From NCBI GenBank assembly GCA_902772965.1, contig CACYCT010000012.1:1-41711 (forward strand): DNA of 41,711 nucleotides. Direction: 5' to 3'. Position 1 is the stretch's first letter. Every line of letters begins with the position of its first letter. Source of the stretch: an uncultured Bacteroidales bacterium. Lineage in GTDB: Bacteria > Bacteroidota > Bacteroidia > Bacteroidales > Muribaculaceae. Below the pieces are notes generated by a model. The model did not search any database and had not been told where the DNA came from. It saw nothing but the letters and a program-made list of their open reading frames with translations. The position numbers were made by a program, and so were the translations under genes. Below are positions 27,647-37,700 of this stretch, one piece after another.

Positions 27647-27670
27647 GATAAGACGCATTAAAAATACCTG

Positions 27671-27716
27671 CCTTGGAAACCGGAAGTTCCACATCCGGTT
27701 TCCAAGGTGTTTTTAG
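27671..27716 (+). terminator. Terminator of prs
   Basis: A perfect 14-bp stem (27671-27684 with 27694-27707), a 9-nt loop and a T-rich tail (TGTTTTTA) lie 24 nt after the prs stop. One of the strongest hairpins in the window. Confidence 0.9.
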
Positions 27717-27954
27717 GAGAGGGTAGGGCGGTCATTGCCGACTTCCGGCACGGTTTTTGCTATGATGAATGTGAAGGATGTGCCTTCAGCGAAATGCCCC
27801 GATGGCTATGAAAATCGGTCGGTTTGCAATTTTTTGCAGAAAAAAACACCGCGCGTTCAAAACAAATGCGTAACTTGCACCCGATTTTTAAACCAAAGGA
27901 CATTCCGGCGGTCTAACAATCAACAAAACGAAACCTCAAAACAAATCCACAAAT
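27717..27954 (+). other. Intergenic region with a weak promoter-like box
   Basis: Between the prs terminator and the next gene no convincing ORF is seen. TAACTTGC at 27871-27878 is a one-off match to the -7 box and would give a leader of about 75 nt for the gene at 27955. Nothing else is recognised here. Confidence 0.4.
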
Positions 27955-29229
27955 ATGAAATTAAGAGTTTTAACACTATTGGGCCTGTTGGCCTTCACGG
28001 CCGGCAGCATGATCCAAGCCCAGGATTATGACGACATCTACTATGATGGAAGTTCGAGTTCCACCAAGGTGAAGAAGGAGACCAAGAAGGTGGAAACCCG
28101 AGCAGGCCGAGCCACAGTGGAGGTCTTGCCGAGATACTCATCAACGGCAACTTCCAACTATCAGACCGACCGCGATGTGGATGAATACAACCGTCACGGA
28201 GCGAAATTCGAGTACGACCTGAGCGACACGCTTGATGTTGACAGCCTCAGAGACCGCGACGTGTTTGCAAACACCCAGCGTATCGAGCGCTTCTACAACC
28301 CCGACATCGTTATCTCGTGCAACGACGGTGAACTTGTTGAACTATACTACAACGAAACCCCGACGGTGAACATCATCATCGGCACCAATTACGGATACTC
28401 GCCCCGCGTGGGCTGGGGATTCGGTTGGGGAACCTATTGTTACGACCCGTGGTATGATCCCTGGTATCCTACCCGCTGGTATGGCTACTATCGCCCCTTT
28501 GGCTGGGGATTTTACGCCACATGGCATGGTCCGTTTTACTACGAATGGGGCTGGGGCTGGTCGCGCCCGTTCTATCGTCACCACTATGCCGGATGGCATG
28601 GTTGGGGCTACGGACGCCGTCACTACTGGGATCGTCCCGGACACCACTACTACGCGTCTACTTACCACCACGGACACTACACCACCGGACGCCGTCCCGG
28701 TGACGGCCGCAGCCACCTCAGCGGAGCAGCCAACCGTCCATACACCCGCAGCGGGAGCTCATCGTATGCCGGCGTACGCAGCGGAAGCCGTACAGGCGTA
28801 GGCACCGGCTCCATCTCCAACGGACGTCAGCGCCCCAGCAGCTACAGCAACAACTCTTCCGGCATGTACACCGGACGCCAACGCCCGAGCGGCAGTGTCG
28901 GCAACACAGGCAACATCGGACACTCGACAACCTCCCGTGGCTCAAGTTCCGGTTGGAGCGGCGGAAGCGTACGAAGCCGTGGCGCATCCTCTTCCTCATC
29001 ATCCTCTTACGGCACAAGCCGCTCTTCAAGCCCTTCCCGCTCGTATAGCCCAAGCAGCAGCGGATACTCCGGCAGTCGCAGTAGCGGATACTCCAGCGGC
29101 AGCAGCCGCAGTAGTGGCGGATATTCCGGCGGCGGATACTCCGGCGGAAGCCGCGGCGGAGGCGGATACTCCGGCGGCGGAGGCGGTGGAGGACGCTCCG
29201 GTGGCGGAGGCGGAGGACACCGACGCTAA
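27955..29229 (+). CDS. Secreted W/Y/G-rich protein with Ser/Gly low-complexity tail
   Basis: The 424-residue protein has a signal peptide (cleavage near IQAQ, residue 23). After a charged linker comes a more ordered part (about 90-140, with DIVISCNDGELVELYYNE), then a stretch at about 140-235 extremely rich in Trp, Tyr, Gly and His, then a long Ser/Gly/Arg tail (about 240-424) with many GYSGG and RSS units. No enzyme motif is visible. Such sequence often adheres or self-assembles, but the role here is unknown; I recall similar hypothetical proteins in Bacteroidales. The gene precedes an outer-membrane protein by 113 nt on the same strand, with a hairpin between them. Confidence 0.85.
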   Translation: MKLRVLTLLGLLAFTAGSMIQAQDYDDIYYDGSSSSTKVKKETKKVETRAGRATVEVLPRYSSTATSNYQTDRDVDEYNRHGAKFEYDLSDTLDVDSLRDRDVFANTQRIERFYNPDIVISCNDGELVELYYNETPTVNIIIGTNYGYSPRVGWGFGWGTYCYDPWYDPWYPTRWYGYYRPFGWGFYATWHGPFYYEWGWGWSRPFYRHHYAGWHGWGYGRRHYWDRPGHHYYASTYHHGHYTTGRRPGDGRSHLSGAANRPYTRSGSSSYAGVRSGSRTGVGTGSISNGRQRPSSYSNNSSGMYTGRQRPSGSVGNTGNIGHSTTSRGSSSGWSGGSVRSRGASSSSSSSYGTSRSSSPSRSYSPSSSGYSGSRSSGYSSGSSRSSGGYSGGGYSGGSRGGGGYSGGGGGGGRSGGGGGGHRR

Positions 29230-29260
29230 TCCACTCACCAAAAAGTTAAAAAACTCAACC

Positions 29261-29296
29261 GTGGGGCGATGCGGGAAACAACACCCCTCGCCCCAC
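29261..29296 (+). other. Intergenic hairpin between the W/Y/G-rich gene and the outer-membrane protein gene
   Basis: GTGGGGCGA (29261-29269) pairs perfectly with TCGCCCCAC (29288-29296). No T-run follows on the plus strand, so it is more likely a partial terminator or mRNA-stability element; on the minus strand the following sequence is T-rich, so it would stop antisense transcription better. Confidence 0.55.
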
Positions 29297-29342
29297 AAAA
29301 TGAACAACAACACCCTATCGACCAAACCAACCTATCGATTCA

Positions 29343-30962
29343 ATGAAAAAAATCACCCTCGTGGCCGTAGCGCTCACATCACTCGCGCTCACCGCCAACG
29401 CCCAGTATAACTACGAGTACGCCTTCGACAACCTCCCCTTGATTCAAAACGAGCTCAGAGGAACTTCGCGCTATCAATCCATGGCCGGAGCATTCGGCGC
29501 GCTCGGAGGCGACCTCTCCGCGATTGTCCATAACCCCGGCGGAATCGGCGTATACCGGACCGGAGACCTCGGCATCACACTTAGCCTTGACTTCAACTCA
29601 AGCAAAACCGGCACATACTCCGAAAGCCAAACACGCTTCAGAGTAAATAACTTCGGTTATGCTGGCGCGTTTAAACTCAGCAGCGAGACCATGCCCAACA
29701 TCAACTGGTCGTTCACCTACAATCGTCTCGCCTCGTACGACCGGCGTTACCACGGCGTGGTTCGCAATCTGCCAACTTCGGTGACCAACTACATCGCCGA
29801 CGCCATGACTGACAACGAAGACGCCACGGCCGACAACATGACCGCCAAGTCAGGCTTCAATCCGTTCTGGAACGGCAACGCGCCGTGGAACCAGATTCTC
29901 GCCTATAACAACTACCTCGCCATTCCCACCAACAGCGCCGGCACCAAATTCGCCGGTCTGGGATTCGACGGCGTGACGGCCGACGGGGAATTCGAAGTGA
30001 TCGAGCGCGGACACAACGACGAGTTCGCCATCACACTCGGCGGTAACCTCGTAAACACGCTCTATTGGGGTGTCGGAGTGGGAATCAACGAATTCCTGCA
30101 CGAACGCACGCAATACTACGGCGAGTCGCTCTACAATACCGAAGTATACACCAAACCCGACGATGCGTCGGCCACACTCGATAACGGAAACGCCGACCTC
30201 GGATACAACAACTGGACACGAACCACCGGATTGGGATACAACTTCAAGTTCGGTATCATTCTGAAGCCTGTCAACGAATTCCGCTTCGGTATCGCCTTCC
30301 ACACGCCCACCTTCTATAAAATGCGCCAACGCGGCTGGACCGAACTCAACACCGCCTTCGCACCCGAGAACGGCACGAACTACAAACTGAGCGACTACTC
30401 GCCCGAATACGTCAACGACTTTAAACTCCGTACACCATGGCGCTTCATCGGCTCTATCGCAGGCGTAATCGGAGGCAAAGGTATCATCAGTGCCGACTAC
30501 GAATATGTCGCCAACACAGCCACCCGAGTGCGCCAATGGTATGACGACAATTATTACCACGGCGACCACGAAATCGAATCCACCACCAGCGACATCAAAA
30601 ACTATTTCAGCCCCAACCACATTATCCGTGTGGGTGCCGAATACCGCATCAATCCCTCGTGGAGCATCCGCGCCGGTTACAGTTACCAGACCGCTTCGGC
30701 CTCAGCCGACGTGCGCGACAACAAAGTGAACGTAGTCACCTCAGGCAGCGCAACCGGATATGCCTACGACCGCTCTACCCAATACATCACAGCCGGTTTC
30801 GGATACAAATACAATAATTTCTACATTGACCTCGCCTACGTGCACAAATACCGCCTTAACAACTACCACCTCTTCCCCTCCTATGGCGACCTGCCCACGG
30901 TGTACGACGAAGTCAAGGATCACAACAACCGCATCTCGGCCTCCCTCGGATTCCGGTTCTGA
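29343..30962 (+). CDS. OmpP1/FadL-like outer-membrane transport protein
   Basis: The 539-residue protein has a signal peptide ending at ANAQ (residue 21). It continues with a conserved SMAGAFGALGGDLSAIVHNPGGIG block at about 46-69, the N-terminal hatch motif of OmpP1/FadL/TodX-type barrels in Bacteroidetes (aggregated NPAG-like element). The rest alternates amphipathic beta strands with aromatic girdles, and the last residues are LGFRF with a terminal Phe, the outer-membrane targeting signature. FadL-type proteins move hydrophobic molecules through the outer membrane; substrate is unknown. It probably shares a transcript with the gene before it and is followed by a 12-bp terminator hairpin. 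Confidence 0.85.
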   Translation: MKKITLVAVALTSLALTANAQYNYEYAFDNLPLIQNELRGTSRYQSMAGAFGALGGDLSAIVHNPGGIGVYRTGDLGITLSLDFNSSKTGTYSESQTRFRVNNFGYAGAFKLSSETMPNINWSFTYNRLASYDRRYHGVVRNLPTSVTNYIADAMTDNEDATADNMTAKSGFNPFWNGNAPWNQILAYNNYLAIPTNSAGTKFAGLGFDGVTADGEFEVIERGHNDEFAITLGGNLVNTLYWGVGVGINEFLHERTQYYGESLYNTEVYTKPDDASATLDNGNADLGYNNWTRTTGLGYNFKFGIILKPVNEFRFGIAFHTPTFYKMRQRGWTELNTAFAPENGTNYKLSDYSPEYVNDFKLRTPWRFIGSIAGVIGGKGIISADYEYVANTATRVRQWYDDNYYHGDHEIESTTSDIKNYFSPNHIIRVGAEYRINPSWSIRAGYSYQTASASADVRDNKVNVVTSGSATGYAYDRSTQYITAGFGYKYNNFYIDLAYVHKYRLNNYHLFPSYGDLPTVYDEVKDHNNRISASLGFRF

Positions 30963-30986
30963 CACCTCTCAGCCACATACACACAT

Positions 30987-31025
30987 CAGGCCGGCGCGTA
31001 ATCTCGCGCCGGCCTGTGTTCTATT
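30987..31025 (+). terminator. Terminator after the outer-membrane protein gene
   Basis: CAGGCCGGCGCG (30987-30998) pairs perfectly with 31005-31016 around a 6-nt loop, followed by TGTTCTATTT. It lies between convergent genes and may serve both directions, although the minus-side flank is less T-rich. Confidence 0.8.
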
Positions 31026-31062
31026 TGCAGAATCACCGGGTATAGGCTTATCGACATTGGCG

Positions 31063-31956
31063 TTATCGCCGGGCGGTTGCGTGGTGTTGCACGATAAGAA
31101 TTCCGGCGAAGATGAGCAGGCAGCCGAGCATGCCTACCGTGCCGACGCTCTCGCCATACAGCGCCCAGGCGATAATCATCGATATCACGGGGTTGAGGTA
31201 GAGGTAGTTGGTTGTGCTCACGGCGCCTATCTCGCGTGTTGCTTTTCCCCAGGCGAAGTAGGCGGCCATGGAGGCGATGAGTCCGAGGTAGACGAGGTTT
31301 CCCCACACGATGGGTTGGGCGAGGGTGGACAGGGGTGTGAGTGTGTCGGAAAGCATTACGGGCAGGGCTGTGAGCAGGCCGTAGAAGAAGGTTTTTCGCG
31401 TGATGGTGAGCGGGCTGTAACGGTCGTTGAGGCGCTTGAGAATGACGGAATATATGGCCCACGACAGTGCGGCGCCGAATGCGAGAATGTCGCCGAGCAG
31501 GCCGTCTCCCCAGACGAATCCGTTCTCAAACGTGAGCATGCCCACTCCGGCGAAAGCGATTGCCGAGCCGGCGAGTTTGAGCCACGTGAAGCGTTCCTCA
31601 CGCAGGAATATGGCGGCGAGTAGGGTGGTGAGCAGAGGATTCAGGGCAATCAGCACGCCCACATCGGTCATCAGGGTGAGTTTGAGCGCGGTGTTCTGGC
31701 AGATGAAGTAGAGCGAGCCGCCTGTGATGCCGAGGGCGGCGAAGAGCGCCTCGTCGCGCCAACCGTTGAATGTGATGCGGAATCTTGAAACGGCAAGCAG
31801 TCCGATGTAGGCGACGATAATGCGGTAGACAAAAATCTCGGTGGGTGTCAGATGGGCTGCTATGAGGATTTTGGTGTTCACGAACGCGACGACCCACACC
31901 ACAACCGTGAGCAGTGTGAGGGCGTGATAAAACCATTTGTTGTTGTGTTTCGGCAT
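31063..31956 (-). CDS. EamA/DMT-family membrane transporter
   Basis: The protein is 297 residues from the ATG at 31956 and shows ten hydrophobic segments in two homologous EamA halves, typical of drug/metabolite exporters such as RhaT or YdcZ relatives. Recognisable features are TPTEIFVYRIIVAYIGL, ALNPLLTTLLAAIFLREE in the first half and YLYLNPVISMIIAW in the second. A TTG at 32010 would add 18 residues, but the promoter (TTG at 32008-32010, TAGTTTTG at 31978-31985) lies inside that extension, so the ATG at 31956 is chosen. Substrate cannot be predicted. Confidence 0.9.
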   Translation of the reverse strand: MPKHNNKWFYHALTLLTVVVWVVAFVNTKILIAAHLTPTEIFVYRIIVAYIGLLAVSRFRITFNGWRDEALFAALGITGGSLYFICQNTALKLTLMTDVGVLIALNPLLTTLLAAIFLREERFTWLKLAGSAIAFAGVGMLTFENGFVWGDGLLGDILAFGAALSWAIYSVILKRLNDRYSPLTITRKTFFYGLLTALPVMLSDTLTPLSTLAQPIVWGNLVYLGLIASMAAYFAWGKATREIGAVSTTNYLYLNPVISMIIAWALYGESVGTVGMLGCLLIFAGILIVQHHATARR

Positions 31957-31977
31957 CGGTGGTGGAGTTTGCGGATG

Positions 31978-32010
31978 CAAAACTACAACATTTTTCGCGT
32001 TGGGTGTCAA
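31978..32010 (-). promoter_or_regulatory. Promoter of the EamA transporter gene
   Basis: On the minus strand TTG (32008-32010) precedes TAGTTTTG (31978-31985) by 22 nt, close to consensus. It rules out the longer TTG-initiated protein. Confidence 0.65.
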
Positions 32011-32062
32011 GATGGGTCGTATAAAATCAATGTGGGTATCTTATGTATTTGTTGTTGAGATT

Positions 32063-32103
32063 GAAAAAAAGCGCTCCCTCATTCGAGTGCGAACGGGGGA
32101 GCG
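32063..32103 (-). terminator. Terminator after the 840-residue surface protein gene
   Basis: On the minus strand CGCTCCC (32097-32103) pairs with GGGAGCG (32072-32078), with an inner TTCG/CGAA helix, followed by a run of seven T (C then TTTTTTT). Confidence 0.85.
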
Positions 32104-32124
32104 GTGGTGGAATGCAAACAGGTA

Positions 32125-34647
32125 TTATTTCCCGAGCATGATGTTGACAAGTGCGTTGATGTCCGCCACGTCGACTGCTCCGGTGCCGTTAACGTTGGCG
32201 CGGCCGTTGTAGTTGTCGGCCGAGTCTGTTCCGATCAGGATGTTGATGAGGATGTTGAGGTCGAGTACGTCGACAGTTCCGTCATCGTTGATGTCGCCTG
32301 TGAGTTTGGGTTCGGGCAAGGTGAAAGTGTACTCAACAGTTTGTGATGCTCCGCTGGTGTACACGGCACGGATTCCTACGGTGTGTTGTCCTGCGCTCAG
32401 GCGCGGCAGGATAAACTCGGTTTCGTCGACGGAACTTTGAAGTGTACCGTCAAGGAAGATGTCGTAGTGGTCAACGAATCCGACATCGATTGTTGAGCCT
32501 TCGGTTTCACCGTTTCCGACGTAGAAGTCGTCGAGTTGCGCGAAGAATGCGTCGAAGGAGGTGTAGTGGATTCCGATACGCACGGTCTGGTCAACAAAGT
32601 CGGCGAGGTCGGTTTCATAGATGGTCCACACGCCGGTGGTGACAGATTTGATGGAACTTACTTGTGTGTAGTTGTCGGTTGTGGGGTTGGCTCCGTCGGT
32701 GAATACGCACACGTCCATCGATTCGGGGTATTCGGCGTAGGCTTTGGCGGTGAATCGGCACACGAAGTCTTTCCGGATTTTGATTTCGGGCGAGATGAGC
32801 CATTTGTTTGATCCGTTCTGCTGTGCGGAGAAGAATGCGATGGATTTGTTTCCTGTGGGCGCTTGCACGGCGGGGTCTGTCGGCATCATGGGCGGAGTGG
32901 TGCTCCACGGGTTAAACACGAGAGGAGCGATGGGTTGCGGATTGGATGCCGTTCCGGAGCCGGGGAAGGAGATGATGTTGGACATGCCTCCGAGTGCGAT
33001 GGGGTAGACGGGGTGGAGGTCAAGGTCGTATGTTCTCCAGTCGCCGAACGAGCCTCGGGCGAAGTCGGGGTAGTCTTCGAAGGAGTCGTTGAAGGAGATG
33101 TTTCTGTTCCAACGGACCGTGACGTTGTTTGCCGGGTCGGCATCGGTGGTGATGTTATAGGGGTCAACGATGGTTTCGGTCAGGGTGACGTTGGTGGAGC
33201 ATTCGCCAGAAACGGTGAGGTTTCCTTCGTAGACGTTGAAGTGCGGCGCGGTGATGCCGATGAGGTATTCTCCGTGGGGGATAGAGGGGAATTGTGCGAC
33301 ACCGCCGGCGATTGTCGCGGTGAAGGTTTGTGTGGTCGCGAGGTCAATGAGTTCCACTTGTTGTCCGTCGACCGACCGGTTGTTGTTTGTCGCGACGTTG
33401 ATTGTGACGCGGCTGTTGAGGTCGGATATGGTGACGGAAGTGGTTACGATTTCGGTTTCAGAGGCGGAGTATACGGCTTGCACGCCGAGGGTGTATGTTC
33501 CGGCGGGGAGGTCGGTGAAGACGTATTCGTATTGGTCGGTAGTGCCGACGAGGTTTCCGTCAAGGTAGATTCTGAAGGTTTCGTTGGGGTTCATGGGCGA
33601 GCGTTCGGCTTGTGTCTCGACGCGGATGGCGTGTTGCTCGCGTGATTTGGCGCGGAACACGGATTGGTCCTGTCCGACGTACACGTCGTCGACCTGGAGC
33701 ATGAACGCGCCTCCGTTGAGTGTCTCGCTGATGTACCGGATGGCGAATTTGATGGGTTTTCCGGCGTATTCGCTCAGGTCGTAGGAGAACTCGCGCCAGC
33801 CGGTGTAGTCGGCGGTTTCGTAGTTTCCGGGGTTGAGCAGCCGGAAGTCGGCTTGGACGGGGTTGTCGAGTTTCTCGGTGATGAAGACCTGGAATTTCTC
33901 TTTATATATGTCGGCGGCTTTTGCCATGAAGGCGAGCACGTTTTTGTTTCCGGGAGTGATGGTGGGCGAGATGAGCCAATCGTCGTTGGCTTGTCCGGAG
34001 AGGGTGCGGGTGAATCCGACGTATTGCTGTCCGGAGTGCGGGCGTAGGATGGGGTAGTCGTACCACCACGCGGGCACCACCGTGAGCGGGTTGATGATTT
34101 GGGCGTACTGCATCACGCCCCGGTTCATGTATTCACCCACGAGCGGGGCGGCGTTGAGTCCGTCGGCGTCGATACCGGTCCATTCACCGAATTTGATGGA
34201 GAACGGGGTGTAGGATTCAAAGGAGTCGTAAAATACGGGTGCTTCTTTGTTCCAGGTGAGTTTGACGTCGTTCAGTCCGGTTACGGAGTTGTGTGTGACG
34301 GTGGTTTGGAGGGAGAAAGGCAGGAGGATTTCTTCGGAGAGTTGTAGTGTGACTGTAGTGTCGCGCGTGACCGAGAAGGTTGTTTCGGCGGGGTTGTATC
34401 CGGCCATAGTCGCGCCCAGTTTGTGGTTACCGGCATAGACTTTGATTTTCGTCTGTCCTTCGGAATTGAGTTTGATGGTTCCGTATGACAGGGAGTAGTC
34501 GGTTTGCATCAGTGTTACCGTTGCGTTTGGTAGTGGCGTGTTGCCGGGGCCTGTGATGGAGATGGTAAGGTTGATGTTACGTGATTGTGCCATGGCCGTG
34601 AGGCTCAGAATGATGATGGCGGCCAGTAGAGTAAGGTTTCGTTTCAT
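32125..34647 (-). CDS. Large secreted choice-of-anchor J protein with C-terminal dockerin
   Basis: From the ATG at 34647 the protein is 840 residues with a signal peptide (MKRNLTLLAAIIILSLTAMAQ). Domains in order: a carboxypeptidase-regulatory-like beta-sandwich at about 23-110; a first choice-of-anchor J (MAM/jelly-roll-like) domain from about 135 (FYDSFESYTPF) to 345; PEGA or regulatory-like modules to about 500; a second choice-of-anchor J domain from about 515 (FNDSFEDYPDF) to 730; and a C-terminal dockerin pair at about 783-840. The first loop, DINDDGTVDVLD, is canonical; the second has Asn and Thr at two calcium positions. A longer in-frame start at 34737 is rejected because a strong terminator (34699-34740) lies in it. 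It follows the 1019-residue gene, from which that terminator separates it. Likely surface-exposed; function not known. Confidence 0.85.
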   Translation of the reverse strand: MKRNLTLLAAIIILSLTAMAQSRNINLTISITGPGNTPLPNATVTLMQTDYSLSYGTIKLNSEGQTKIKVYAGNHKLGATMAGYNPAETTFSVTRDTTVTLQLSEEILLPFSLQTTVTHNSVTGLNDVKLTWNKEAPVFYDSFESYTPFSIKFGEWTGIDADGLNAAPLVGEYMNRGVMQYAQIINPLTVVPAWWYDYPILRPHSGQQYVGFTRTLSGQANDDWLISPTITPGNKNVLAFMAKAADIYKEKFQVFITEKLDNPVQADFRLLNPGNYETADYTGWREFSYDLSEYAGKPIKFAIRYISETLNGGAFMLQVDDVYVGQDQSVFRAKSREQHAIRVETQAERSPMNPNETFRIYLDGNLVGTTDQYEYVFTDLPAGTYTLGVQAVYSASETEIVTTSVTISDLNSRVTINVATNNNRSVDGQQVELIDLATTQTFTATIAGGVAQFPSIPHGEYLIGITAPHFNVYEGNLTVSGECSTNVTLTETIVDPYNITTDADPANNVTVRWNRNISFNDSFEDYPDFARGSFGDWRTYDLDLHPVYPIALGGMSNIISFPGSGTASNPQPIAPLVFNPWSTTPPMMPTDPAVQAPTGNKSIAFFSAQQNGSNKWLISPEIKIRKDFVCRFTAKAYAEYPESMDVCVFTDGANPTTDNYTQVSSIKSVTTGVWTIYETDLADFVDQTVRIGIHYTSFDAFFAQLDDFYVGNGETEGSTIDVGFVDHYDIFLDGTLQSSVDETEFILPRLSAGQHTVGIRAVYTSGASQTVEYTFTLPEPKLTGDINDDGTVDVLDLNILINILIGTDSADNYNGRANVNGTGAVDVADINALVNIMLGK

Positions 34648-34698
34648 CGTGTCGGTTTCTCGTTTGTCGGCCTCGGCGTTGCGTGGCCTTGTGAAGTT

Positions 34699-34740
34699 TT
34701 TAAAAAAGGAGGGTTGTGCGGCATCTTGGCCACACAACCC
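34699..34740 (-). terminator. Terminator between the 1019- and 840-residue surface protein genes
   Basis: A 12-bp stem with one G-U (34711-34722 with 34729-34740) and a 6-nt loop is followed on the minus strand by TCCTTTTTT. It lies after the stop at 34784 and before the ATG at 34647, and it also shows that the open frame to 34737 is not coding. A second small palindrome (ATGCTTA/TAAGCAT) lies at about 34751-34768. Confidence 0.88.
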
Positions 34741-34783
34741 TTCGTTATGTGAGATGCTTATCGTTTAAGCATGTGCGCGTGGT

Positions 34784-37700
34784 TTATTTGACCATTTTGA
34801 CGGTTGAGGTTGTTCCGTCGGTGTAGGTTGTTACAACGATGTTGATTCCTTCGAATGCCTTGTCGGCTGCTTGTCCGGCCACGTTGTAGAACTTGACGGA
34901 TTGGATCGTCTTGCCGTTGATGTCGGCCACGCCGGTAGTGGAATCAAGTTCCATCACGATGGGTTGGTCGAGGGTGACGTTTCCGTTGGCGAAGTCGATT
35001 CCGTCGACGTTGACTGCTTTGTAGCCTTCCTTGGCGAAGTTGGCGTTGTAGCGCAGGTCGGATTGGATGACGTCGACGGTGAAGTTACCTTCGGCATCGG
35101 TGGTTGCGGTGTAGACTGCGGATCCGCTGGTAGCGGCGCGGCGGGGACCTCCTTCGGCATTTGCGGGAATGCTTGTCAGGGTCACGGTTACACCTTCAAT
35201 CGGTTGTCCTTTGGTGTCGGTGACAACGCCGGAGTAGGTGGTAGCCTCTTTCTCGATTCCGAGATATACCACGGGCATATTGGCTGAGGAGACGTAGGAG
35301 TTTCCTTCAAGGAAAGTGGTTTGGGTGTCGTTGCGGCGATAGAGGCTTTGTCCGGTTACGGAAGCGGTTTCGAAGTTGACACCACTTGCCCAGTCGTCAT
35401 AGAGCGCGCGGACCACAATGCGGAGAGCTCCGCCGGTGTATTCGAACGGTTCGGCGAGGGTTGCCGAGATCAGCGGTTCGTGTTGCGTGGTGGAGCCGGT
35501 GGTGGCGAAGGTTACATCTTCTTCAAACACTTTTGTCATGCCTTCAGTCGACATCAGAGGTTGGGAACCGGTGGTAGGCGTGACAAGGGTAGCCTCTTCA
35601 GCGTTTGCGAGGTAGATGCTCACGGTCGGGGTGAGGGTTTTTGAGATGGAAACATAGCCCTTGTAGGTGATCGAGGTGATCATCGTTCCGGGTTCAATGC
35701 CGAGTTGTTCGGCAGTGTAGACGGTTTCGGACTCACTGTTTTTGTAGCTCAGCGACAGGGGTACACTGTTGGTGGTGGAAGAGGGTTCACCTACTTGGAT
35801 AACATCCTCGGCTGTTTCTTGTTTTACTTCCACTTCGGTTTCGGTGGTGGTGACGATGTAGTCGTCTCCGAAGTTGAACTCAGCGACTGCTGGGAATGTA
35901 CCAACGTTGTTGGGCACGAAGGTGAACTCGATGGTTACAGAGGCGTTGGGTGCGATTTCAACGGGGTCAGCATCGGCCACGATTTGTCCGTCGAGTTTCA
36001 GCGTGGAGGTGTAGTTGGCCTCGGCCACGCTGTTGAGGTTGAGCAGGGTGACAGTAGCGGTAACGTCGTTGTTGGATGTGACAGTTCCGGGGATTTGGAA
36101 GTCGGTTACAACCACGTCGTGATTCACGTCAACACGCTCGAAGCCGTACACGTTGTCGATGAAGCAGTAACCGCTTTCGAAAGCGATGTAGTACTCACCG
36201 GCGGGCACTCCTTCAACCACGATGGTGGCGAAGTTGGTGGGCGATGCGTTGTAGCCTGTGGCGAGGGCGGGCAGGTCGGCAGAGGGAACTTCTTTGACGA
36301 GTGTCCAGTTTTCGCGGTCGGTGCTGTAGTAGACGTTGATGAATCGCTCGGAGAGGCCGGAGTTGGTTTGACGTGACGCGTCAAAGGTCATCTTCTCGCC
36401 TTCCGCTACGCGAAGGAGCGGGGTGATAAGTTTGTGGGGAGCGATAACTCCGCTCTTGACGTAGTTGTTGCTACCGTTTGTGTTGCTGGTTTTTGTCCAG
36501 TTGCCTGTTGGAGCGTACCATCCGGCGGGGATGGTGGTCAGGTTGGCGTCGTTGGTGAAGGGCTCGAAGAACTTGTTTTCGTCGAGGACTGTCGCGCTCA
36601 GCGGAATGATAACGGATTCCACGCCCGTGGCGGCAACGGTAAGCGTTCCGCTAAACACGCCGGGTGTCGAGCTGAGAGCGGTGACATCGACATTCATGCT
36701 TTCTCCGGCGGCGAGGTTGAACTCGGTTTGGCTGACAGCGAATCCGCCGTTGACGTCAAGGGTGACTGTTCCTTCGAGAGGAGCGCCACCGGTGCTGTTG
36801 ATGGTGAAGGTTTTGACAACGTTTTCGTTAATCATGCCGAAGGTGCCGAACGCGGTCGCGTAGGAGGTTTGGCTCAGGTCGTTGGTGCCTTGCTTGACGG
36901 TCATTTCGGGCACATAGGGTTTGGGCTGAATCCAGTTGCCGACAACGGATGTCTTGCCAAAGTCTTCGTAGATGTCCATGCGTTTGCGTCCGGCGTCTAC
37001 CCAAGATGTGTTGTAAGTCTCGGTCACGGAAACGCCTTCGATGGTTGTGCTTTCGCCGATGGCGAGGTTAACCGAGATGGGTACGGTGAGCACGGTCTCG
37101 TCGGGTTTGTTTTGCGGAGCGATGCTGATGCTGAAGTTGTCTTCTCCGGCAACGAGGTCACGCTCGCCGATGTTGGTCACGGTGACGGTCGGCACGTCGT
37201 AGGTGAATTGGTTGTCGGCGTTCACATAGGGATATACCCATGAAGTGGAACCACTGCGGGTTATGCTCAGTTTGGGTTCGTAGATAATCTCGGCCGAGCC
37301 GGTGACGACAAAGTTGTCGATATACGTGTTTTGAATCACGATACCGATCATTTGCGCATTGAGTCCGGACTGGGTTACTTCTGCCCAAACGGAGCCTTCT
37401 TCACTGGTGTAGGCTTTTTCGAACAGAGGTGTCTCTTCGGCAACAAGGTTACCTTCGGCGTCCTTGTTGATGGCGAAGAATTTAATGTAACCGTTGAGGT
37501 TGAGTTTGGCTTGCAGCGTAAACGAGCCGGTCACGGGAGGGGTAACGAGGTAGTCGAGGTGGTTGGTCTGGGTGTAGGCGTAGAGCGCGCCTGTTCCGTC
37601 GACGCCGTAGGTTGAGCCGTAGGCGTAGTCCACATAGGAATAAGTGGGTCGCCAGCTGGAGCCGGTGGTGTCACATCCGACGATGTGTTTCCATCCCGGG

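Noticed and set aside
31957..32010. TTG start extending the EamA protein by 18 residues
   Set aside because: The extension contains the promoter boxes at 31978-32010, so it is not translated from that start.
34648..34737. N-terminal extension of the 840-residue protein
   Set aside because: It would include a strong terminator hairpin (34699-34740) and lie before the signal peptide.
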